A program made the translations under genes and the position numbers. The notes under the pieces are model-generated. The model made no database searches and was not told the origin of the DNA. It was given only the letters and a program-made list of their open reading frames with translations. Shown piece by piece: positions 1 to 5,036 of a stretch of DNA of 8,697 bases. The stretch's first letter is position 1, and each line of letters opens with the position of its first letter. The DNA comes from JAEUUM01 sp038326165. Its GTDB lineage: Bacteria; Bacteroidota; Bacteroidia; Chitinophagales; Saprospiraceae. The DNA lies in assembly GCA_038326165.1 (NCBI GenBank), contig JBBQJT010000082.1, positions 1-8,697 of the forward strand. The letters run 5' to 3'.

Positions 1-384
1 GGTCACAGAATATGATCCTGCCCCAAGACCTGAAATTGTCTGGGTTAGAGCTCCTGTTGACCATTTATAGGTATAGCCTGGTGTTCCTCCTGTTGGGTTA
101 GCTGTGGCTGAACCATTGTTAACATCACATAGTGCATCAACTTTACTTAATGAAACAGAAGGAGAGGCCTGATTTGTCAAGGACACAGTCGCAGTCGCAG
201 TGCACAAAACAGCATCTGTTACTGTGACTACGTATGTTCCCGCACCTATTCCAGTAATGGTTTTTGTAGTTCCACTATTTGACCATTTATATGTGTAAGG
301 CGCGACTCCAGAAACAGGATTAGCGGTGGCACTACCATTGTTTTGTTCGCATTTTGGATTTACACCAGATGCCGAAGCAGTTAG
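1..384 (-). repeat. Two SprB-type protein repeats (coding), second cut by the edge
   Basis: Residues 898-968 (nt 384-172) and 972-1025 (nt 162-1) of the surface protein align by eye. Both have a Cys near the start, then NNGSATANP, a Gly-rich turn, YTYKWS, a T-I-(T/S)-G step and GAGTY/GAGSY followed by a V(T) strand. At DNA level the copies are clearly diverged, so they are old repeats rather than a fresh duplication. The array probably continues beyond the window, because the second copy is truncated in mid-repeat. Confidence 0.85.
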
Positions 385-3075
385 GGTACATTGACCAAAA
401 CCAAAATCCAACGTATGATTCACAAAACCATTTGAACCTGTAGTGATCATTGTTGATGGTAAACCTATAAATGCGTTGTTTGCAACAGCGCCACTGGGTG
501 TAATAATTCCATCACTGTCATTTAAATCAGGATTAGAACCTTGACCAGAATCATTTTTTGTTAATGACAAATTAACATTGGCCCCACTCACACTCAACTT
601 ACCACTTACAAATTGACCTCCAGTTCCCACCACAACAAAATACTTTGTCGCTGGCAGAACACCGTCTGAAGTGCTAAAATAATATTCACCATTAGCATCT
701 GTAACTTTTGTTGAAACTAGAGTACCAGAGCCATTGTATAAAGATACATTTGCACCTGAAATTCCTGATTCATTTGGGTCTTGAATTCCATCGTTATCAG
801 TATCGTTCCAAACATAATTTCCTATTTGCAATGGAGGAAGTTCGCAGAAAGCTTCAACATCTCCCACACCTGAAGCTTTACCAAATGTACCTGGATCACC
901 CTTAAAAACTTGAAAACCGATTTGTCGGTCTCCAGTTGTGTTGTTTACTTTCCAAACACCACCTGCAAAAATATCAAGCTCTGGGTCAATACCATTTGTC
1001 AATATTTGCCCTTCAGCAGGCAACATTGTTATACCGCCCTGTGTAGCATCCTTATGATAAGGAGAGCCTGGCCCTTGATTATTTAAACTAAAATCTCCAC
1101 GATAGTATTCTCCATTTCCTGGACCTTCAAAATTATTAGCTCCGGCAGTTGTTACGCAACTCACTTTGGCATTATTTTCTATCGTCCAAGAACTGCCTAT
1201 ACCATTAAACTGGGCTCTTAAGAGATCTCCACCAGCAATTCCGTTAAATCCGCCAGTGTTTGTTTCCGGATTGGGACTGAAGTTTTCATCCCCCGTTTGT
1301 AATCCCGTTCTATCCAGCATACCGATAATCATATCACCGTTGCCATCAAATTCGATATCTGATAAAATAGGTTGTGGGTATATTATATAGTTACCGGAAC
1401 AAGGTACTGGAAATCCAGGTTTCCATGGTTTCCAATTTCCCTGTGTTGAACAAGATCCATCGGTATAACCTTTGGTATAACCTAAAGAAAAATTTAGGAC
1501 CAGTTGAGGTGTACTTCCAGAAACAGTTGGGTCAATTTTATAAACAAAGGCTTGTGGTATCCCAGCCTGATTTGACTCAGAAGTACAAACAGCTCCTACA
1601 TAAAGACTTCCCTTCCAAAATTTTAAACCCCAAGGTCTAAAATCACCAAAATTACCACAGGGATTGACTCCCGCAAAAGACCAAGAGCCTCCAACCGTTG
1701 CATTACCAGCACTTGCAGGTACACTAATATTCAGCGCATGAACTGTTCTAGTGTTAAGATTTACAAAATAAAGTTTAGTACCGTCATCTGAAATATCCAA
1801 ATCTCCAATACCTACTTTACCTGCGTTATCATAACCTACTTTATCCGCGTTAGGGCAAGTTCTTTCTCCTGGTAAACCACGGTCTGCAGAATTTTCATAA
1901 TCACTACTTGTTCCAACATTAATACCTAAACTAGATACATTGATGAAATTTTGCATTCCATTTGCAGCAACACCACTTCCAAAATAGATGCCTCCAAGTC
2001 CTTGGGGTCCCAAACCAACATGGCGCTTTAAAACAGCGGAGCCAAACAAAAGCCCTGATTGTTTTTGGTATGATAGTCCCCAAAGGCCTCCGGTTTTATT
2101 GTTAATTGAAAGTTGCGTGGAGTTACCTGCAGCTAACTTACCTGTAATATTTGATTGAAAAGAATAAAGTGAGGCTGCATTTCCACTTGGCAAACTTGTA
2201 GATCCTAAACATGGTGTTCCTGGAGATGTAATTTGTGGGTTACCGTTTGTATAAAGTGGAATAGCCACCCTTGGATTTAATTGACAATATTCTGAAGGGT
2301 CAGCAACTCCAAGATCAGCTGCGCAGGTTGGAGCTGCAATTTTCTGAACTGTAGTACGACTATTTGCTCCATTAAAGGTGGAAGAATTTTGATATTCTGT
2401 TCCAATTGCGCTAAACTCTAGCCTAACTGGGTATTTAGCGGAGGGGATAGTTAATGCATAAAATCCACAAGTGTTTGTTGTAGCTGGTCCATAAGCCTGA
2501 CCAAATGAATCATATGCAGTAACAACAATTCCACCAACACCAAATCTTTCAGCAGTGCTCCTTGCACCATTCTGATTGTAATCCTCCCAAACTCTACCTC
2601 CTAATTGTCCTGTTGTACAAACTGGACCACACGTGCAATCAGGAGGAGGCATCATGGAATTAATTGATTCTGAAATTCTTTCAAATGGAAAAGAATTTGA
2701 AGGAGCTTCAAATTCACTTTTTACAAATTTAGCTTTCAAGCTAGGTATTGAATTCAATAACTCTACAGGCACCTCGTCAACATAAAGCGACTTAGGGAAT
2801 GTTGAAGATTCAATATCAGTATTAATGGAATGAGCGTCTTTTCTTAAAACTGCGTCACGAAGCACTTTCTGACTATTAAGATGGGAAACATCTGAAACAA
2901 ATTTCAAAAGAGAATGGTCACGATTCAAATTTTTCCAAACCCCCATTGAAATCCCTGAAATTGTTATCAAGGAGCAACTAATCCATATTAGAGTTTTGAC
3001 TAAACTAGATTTTGATGTCTTGTTACTAGGGTTAAAACAATTGTAAACATTGCTTTTAGTAATGATTCGTCTCAT
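1..3075 (-). CDS. Giant SdrD_B/SprB-repeat surface or secreted protein, N-terminal 1025 codons (partial)
   Basis: The frame is open from an ATG at 3075 to the left edge, exactly 1025 codons with no stop. Seen in order: a basic N-terminus and hydrophobic segment (about residues 25-46), probably a signal or anchor. Next is an unassigned stretch (50-145), then a Cys-rich CTCGPVC (148-153). A degenerate SdrD_B-like unit follows (158-250, GRVWEDYNQNG). A long region (about 260-745) has propeller-like strands such as DLDISDDGTKLYFV and LSDIEFDGNGDMIIG. A canonical SdrD_B-like unit (750-893) carries the calcium-type loop DTDNDGIQDPNESG. Two SprB-type repeats begin at 898 and 972 (GSATANP, YTYKWS, GAGTY). 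Families with this make-up are usually large Bacteroidota exported proteins, often with a C-terminal type IX secretion signal; that end lies outside the window. Adhesion or gliding is inference. The propeller assignment is tentative. Confidence 0.9.
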   Translation of the reverse strand, partial: MRRIITKSNVYNCFNPSNKTSKSSLVKTLIWISCSLITISGISMGVWKNLNRDHSLLKFVSDVSHLNSQKVLRDAVLRKDAHSINTDIESSTFPKSLYVDEVPVELLNSIPSLKAKFVKSEFEAPSNSFPFERISESINSMMPPPDCTCGPVCTTGQLGGRVWEDYNQNGARSTAERFGVGGIVVTAYDSFGQAYGPATTNTCGFYALTIPSAKYPVRLEFSAIGTEYQNSSTFNGANSRTTVQKIAAPTCAADLGVADPSEYCQLNPRVAIPLYTNGNPQITSPGTPCLGSTSLPSGNAASLYSFQSNITGKLAAGNSTQLSINNKTGGLWGLSYQKQSGLLFGSAVLKRHVGLGPQGLGGIYFGSGVAANGMQNFINVSSLGINVGTSSDYENSADRGLPGERTCPNADKVGYDNAGKVGIGDLDISDDGTKLYFVNLNTRTVHALNISVPASAGNATVGGSWSFAGVNPCGNFGDFRPWGLKFWKGSLYVGAVCTSESNQAGIPQAFVYKIDPTVSGSTPQLVLNFSLGYTKGYTDGSCSTQGNWKPWKPGFPVPCSGNYIIYPQPILSDIEFDGNGDMIIGMLDRTGLQTGDENFSPNPETNTGGFNGIAGGDLLRAQFNGIGSSWTIENNAKVSCVTTAGANNFEGPGNGEYYRGDFSLNNQGPGSPYHKDATQGGITMLPAEGQILTNGIDPELDIFAGGVWKVNNTTGDRQIGFQVFKGDPGTFGKASGVGDVEAFCELPPLQIGNYVWNDTDNDGIQDPNESGISGANVSLYNGSGTLVSTKVTDANGEYYFSTSDGVLPATKYFVVVGTGGQFVSGKLSVSGANVNLSLTKNDSGQGSNPDLNDSDGIITPSGAVANNAFIGLPSTMITTGSNGFVNHTLDFGFGQCTLTASASGVNPKCEQNNGSATANPVSGVAPYTYKWSNSGTTKTITGIGAGTYVVTVTDAVLCTATATVSLTNQASPSVSLSKVDALCDVNNGSATANPTGGTPGYTYKWSTGALTQTISGLGAGSYSVT
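1417..1434 (-). repeat. In-frame 9-nt tandem duplication (WKP WKP)
   Basis: On the minus strand TGGAAACCA is followed directly by TGGAAACCT, encoding Trp-Lys-Pro twice (residues 548-553). Eight of nine bases match. Confidence 0.55.
1459..1482 (-). repeat. In-frame 12-nt tandem duplication (GYTK/GYTD)
   Basis: The 9-mer ggtataacc occurs at 1462-1470 and again at 1474-1482, a period of 12 nt. The two units encode GYTK and GYTD at residues 532-539 of the surface protein. Confidence 0.6.
1804..1851 (-). repeat. In-frame 24-nt tandem duplication inside the surface-protein gene
   Basis: Two adjacent 24-nt units encode NADKVGYD and NAGKVGIG (residues 409-424). A 19-nt core (1810-1828 and 1834-1852) matches with only two differences, at a period of exactly 24. 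The duplication keeps the frame and adds a short Asp/Gly-rich loop. Confidence 0.7.
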
Positions 3076-3207
3076 AGTAATTTCAGGTTATCTAAGTTGT
3101 TTGTTTTTTATCCGATTTCATTCGAGATATGTCACCAGGGTAGGTTTTTGGTGCGTTTTTGGGAGAGTCCTTTAGAACATAACATACCTTTGACGGGCTT
3201 TGCTTTA

Positions 3208-3215
3208 CAAAAGTA
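3208..3215 (-). promoter_or_regulatory. Candidate -7 box for the surface-protein gene
   Basis: The minus strand reads TACTTTTG, a full match to the Bacteroidota TAnnTTTG -7 consensus. No good TTG -33 element lies 17-23 nt upstream. Transcription would start near 3201 and leave a leader of roughly 125 nt, so this is a weak call. Confidence 0.3.
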
Positions 3216-3297
3216 ACTGCAATCATTTGGTAAATGTCATAAAATATTGCTTTTATTGACGGTAATTTTTACATAAATATTAGTTCTAATACTCAGT

Positions 3298-3314
3298 TTA
3301 TTGTTTAACAATAA
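3298..3314. repeat. Perfect 17-nt palindrome (8-bp arms, 1-nt centre)
   Basis: TTATTGTT at 3298-3305 and AACAATAA at 3307-3314 are exact inverted copies around a single T. The left part, TTATTGTTT, recurs at 3355-3363. The shape fits an operator for a dimeric regulator, but the surrounding DNA is so AT-rich that chance is a real alternative. It lies about 225 nt upstream of the surface-protein start. Confidence 0.35.
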
Positions 3315-3498
3315 TTTATATAATTTATTTTCTACAAATTGACAATCAATCTTTTTATTGTTTGTCACAGTCATTTCATTACAGATAATTCACTAACAAT
3401 CTAAATTACGTGACATGATATGATAAATTTCAAAGCATGAAAATATCATACATTCTATCGATTAAACAGTAATATAAATAATAGTAAGAAATTACTTA

Positions 3499-3517
3499 AT
3501 TGTCAAAATGTGACAAT
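3499..3517 (-). other. Short hairpin spanning the ribonuclease Z stop codon
   Basis: ATTGTCA (3499-3505) and TGACAAT (3511-3517) form a perfect 7-bp stem with a 5-nt loop. The stop codon TGA (3505-3503) lies inside it. The stem is AT-rich and no clear U-run follows on the minus strand, so it is not called a terminator; it may only protect the 3' end of the transcript or be chance. Confidence 0.3.
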
Positions 3518-4441
3518 ATCCCGATGAATTTGAACACTCATCTTATCTTCAGCCAATCTTGAATTTGGAAAGAAAAGTTTTGCTTCTTCCAATAAAATAT
3601 TCAAGTCTTTATATCTGCTTGACAGATGTCCAAGAAGCAAATATTTACATTTTGATTGTTGCGCAATTTTTGCGGCCTGGATGGATGTGGAATGCAGGGA
3701 TTGAATAGCAATTGGTTCATCCAAATTCGAATATGTAGATTCGTGGTATAATAAATCTGATTGGAAGATTAAATCACAAATAGCTGGAGAATACGCAGTA
3801 TCTGTACAAAAAGCATATGATCTATTACTCCCAAGTCGAATTACAAAGTCTTTCCAAGGCAATACCTCTCCTTTAATATTTAAATCCTCTTTGCGTTTAA
3901 GTGATTTGATTTGTTCCAATGTCAGCTCTCGATCTAATAATAACTGCTTATTTAGTTTCGGAGCTCTTTCTTTTTCCTGAATAAGATATCCCGTTGTTGG
4001 TACCCGATGCAAAAGTGGAATGCTAGAAATAACCAAATCCTTATCCTCAAAAACAATTTTCGTTTGCTCGGTGTCGTGTTCTTGTATATTTAAAGTAAAC
4101 TTCAACTCAACCTGACCGCAAATTCTTAATTGAATTTCAATCAACTCCTTAATTCCATTTGGACTGTAAATATACAAGGGGTTTGTTCGGCCCAATAAAT
4201 TCATGGTAGTTAATAAACCAATGAGACCAAATACATGATCACCATGAAGATGGGAAATAAATATCCTACTGATTCTAATGAAAGGAATATTCATTTCAAC
4301 CATTTGCTTCAAAGCTCCTTCACCGCAGTCAAGGAGGAAGTACTTTTCAGCGAATTGTACCAACTGGGAAGTCGTGTTCCTTTCTTTACTCGGAATTGCT
4401 GCGTTACAGCCTAGTATGGTTACCTGAAATAATGGATCCAA
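3503..4441 (-). CDS. rnz: Ribonuclease Z (tRNA 3'-processing endonuclease)
   Basis: RNase Z is a zinc-dependent metallo-beta-lactamase-fold enzyme that cuts 3' trailers from tRNA precursors in the cytoplasm. The 312-residue product has the family signatures in order: TILGCNAAIPS near the start, SHLHGDH (the HxHxDH metal motif, His64/His66/Asp68/His69), His145 in PLLHRVPTTGY, Asp214 in FCTDTAYS, HEST (233-236), His250 in SLHSTS, and His272 in LLLGHLSSRY. All expected metal ligands are present and the length is normal for the short bacterial form. The start is TTG at 4441-4439: no ATG lies nearby in frame, an in-frame stop closes the frame just upstream, and TTG places the first strand correctly. 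It follows the STAS gene by 4 nt, so the two are surely co-transcribed and probably translationally coupled. Confidence 0.96.
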   Translation of the reverse strand: MDPLFQVTILGCNAAIPSKERNTTSQLVQFAEKYFLLDCGEGALKQMVEMNIPFIRISRIFISHLHGDHVFGLIGLLTTMNLLGRTNPLYIYSPNGIKELIEIQLRICGQVELKFTLNIQEHDTEQTKIVFEDKDLVISSIPLLHRVPTTGYLIQEKERAPKLNKQLLLDRELTLEQIKSLKRKEDLNIKGEVLPWKDFVIRLGSNRSYAFCTDTAYSPAICDLIFQSDLLYHESTYSNLDEPIAIQSLHSTSIQAAKIAQQSKCKYLLLGHLSSRYKDLNILLEEAKLFFPNSRLAEDKMSVQIHRDIVTF

Positions 4442-4445
4442 TAAA

Positions 4446-4826
4446 CTAGTCGTCTGATTCAGACATCAACTCTCGCTCAATTTCACTCATAAAAATATAT
4501 TCTACGGCTTCCTCTAATGTAGGAATGATCACCAAGACATTATTCAGACGTGAAATATCGATTAATTTTATAACACTGGGGTGCACAATACCAGTCAATA
4601 AAAACGATCCATTTTCTTTCCACAGTCTGTTGGCAGTAAGAATTGAACTTAAGCCACTTGAGTCAACAAATTTTACTTCGGATAAATCCAAAATTAAATT
4701 ATTGACACCTTCATTATGCAAAAGCACAAATTCTGATTTTAGATTAGGTGCAATAACTGAATTCAAATTTGATTCATCTATTCTAAAAATAGTATATTTC
4801 TCTTCTTTATCTACACTGAACTTCAT
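4446..4826 (-). CDS. STAS-domain protein, anti-sigma-factor-antagonist type
   Basis: The 126-residue product is a single STAS domain, resembling SpoIIAA/RsbV proteins that bind a partner kinase or anti-sigma factor and are switched by phosphorylation. Seen: an N-terminal strand region (KYTIFRIDESNLNSV), a central hydrophobic strand LILDLSEVKFVDSSGLSSIL, and a C-terminal helix region. In DSSG (55-58) Ser57 aligns with the serine that is phosphorylated in SpoIIAA. An acidic tail (residues 114-126, ending SESDD) follows the domain. No kinase, phosphatase or sigma factor is encoded beside it, so its partner is unknown. It is the first gene of a two-gene operon with rnz; to my knowledge this pairing recurs in Bacteroidota, but I could not check. 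The ATG at 4826 is chosen because the domain starts there; another ATG at 4830 is out of frame. Confidence 0.88.
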   Translation of the reverse strand: MKFSVDKEEKYTIFRIDESNLNSVIAPNLKSEFVLLHNEGVNNLILDLSEVKFVDSSGLSSILTANRLWKENGSFLLTGIVHPSVIKLIDISRLNNVLVIIPTLEEAVEYIFMSEIERELMSESDD

Positions 4827-4857
4827 ACATATACACTTTATGGCGTTAAGGATAATT

Positions 4858-4865
4858 CAAAGGTA
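4858..4865 (-). promoter_or_regulatory. Candidate -7 box for the STAS-rnz operon
   Basis: The minus strand reads TACCTTTG, a full TAnnTTTG match. Transcription would begin near 4851, giving a leader of about 25 nt before the ATG at 4826. No clear TTG -33 element is visible at 17-23 nt upstream, so the call rests on the -7 box and its position. Confidence 0.5.
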
Positions 4866-4883
4866 CATAATGCATCGTATCGA

Positions 4884-4948
4884 GGTGCCATAATTTCCTA
4901 AAATTTATCAAAAACTGACATATTTTCACTTTTTTTGCTAGTGGCACC
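4884..4948. repeat. GC-rich inverted repeat between divergent promoters
   Basis: GGTGCCA (4884-4890) and TGGCACC (4942-4948) are exact inverted 7-mers 51 nt apart. They are the most GC-rich words in an otherwise AT-rich spacer between the STAS-rnz and clpC promoters. A looping regulator could use them, but a 7-bp match in this length is within chance. Confidence 0.25.
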
Positions 4949-4977
4949 CTTTATGTTCTAAACTCATAAGCAATATA

Positions 4978-5009
4978 CTTGTTTACTTTATAAAAAGACC
5001 CTAAACTTG
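4978..5009 (+). promoter_or_regulatory. Candidate clpC promoter
   Basis: CTTG (4978-4981) fits the -33 element, and TAAACTTG (5002-5009) matches TAnnTTTG at all but one fixed position. The 20-nt spacing is typical for Bacteroidota. The predicted start site near 5016 leaves a leader of about 20 nt to the ATG at 5037. The box covers the upstream TTG at 5007, which argues against that TTG as a start codon. Confidence 0.55.
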
Positions 5010-5036
5010 TACTACAATTACCGTTTAAATAATTTC

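Larger units (their letters stand above)
3076..3502. other. AT-rich intergenic region without a recognisable gene
   Basis: These 427 nt separate two minus-strand genes. I see no credible coding frame and no tRNA-like fold. Contents that can be pointed to are a candidate minus-strand -7 box (3208-3215), a perfect short palindrome (3298-3314) whose left part recurs near 3355, and a weak hairpin at the 3' end of the ribonuclease Z gene. The length leaves room for a long 5' leader of the surface-protein gene or a small RNA, but nothing in the sequence proves either. Confidence 0.7.

Noticed and set aside
1..384. CRISPR or non-coding repeat array at the left edge
   Set aside because: The repetition is at protein level (SprB repeats), long-period and diverged in DNA; there are no short identical repeats with spacers.
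708..1640. Plus-strand open frames at 708-905, 1166-1390 and 1374-1640
   Set aside because: They lie opposite the 1025-codon minus-strand frame, which carries clear SdrD_B and SprB domains. Their products have no recognisable features and low-complexity composition typical of shadow frames.
3185..3192. Plus-strand TACCTTTG that fits a -7 box, with a TTTG 23 nt upstream
   Set aside because: No plus-strand gene follows before clpC, and it faces the minus-strand candidate box at 3208-3215. It could drive a small or antisense RNA, but sequence alone does not support calling one.
4525..4893. Plus-strand 122-codon open frame
   Set aside because: It is antisense to the STAS gene, which has a recognisable domain and DSSG motif; the antisense product shows none.
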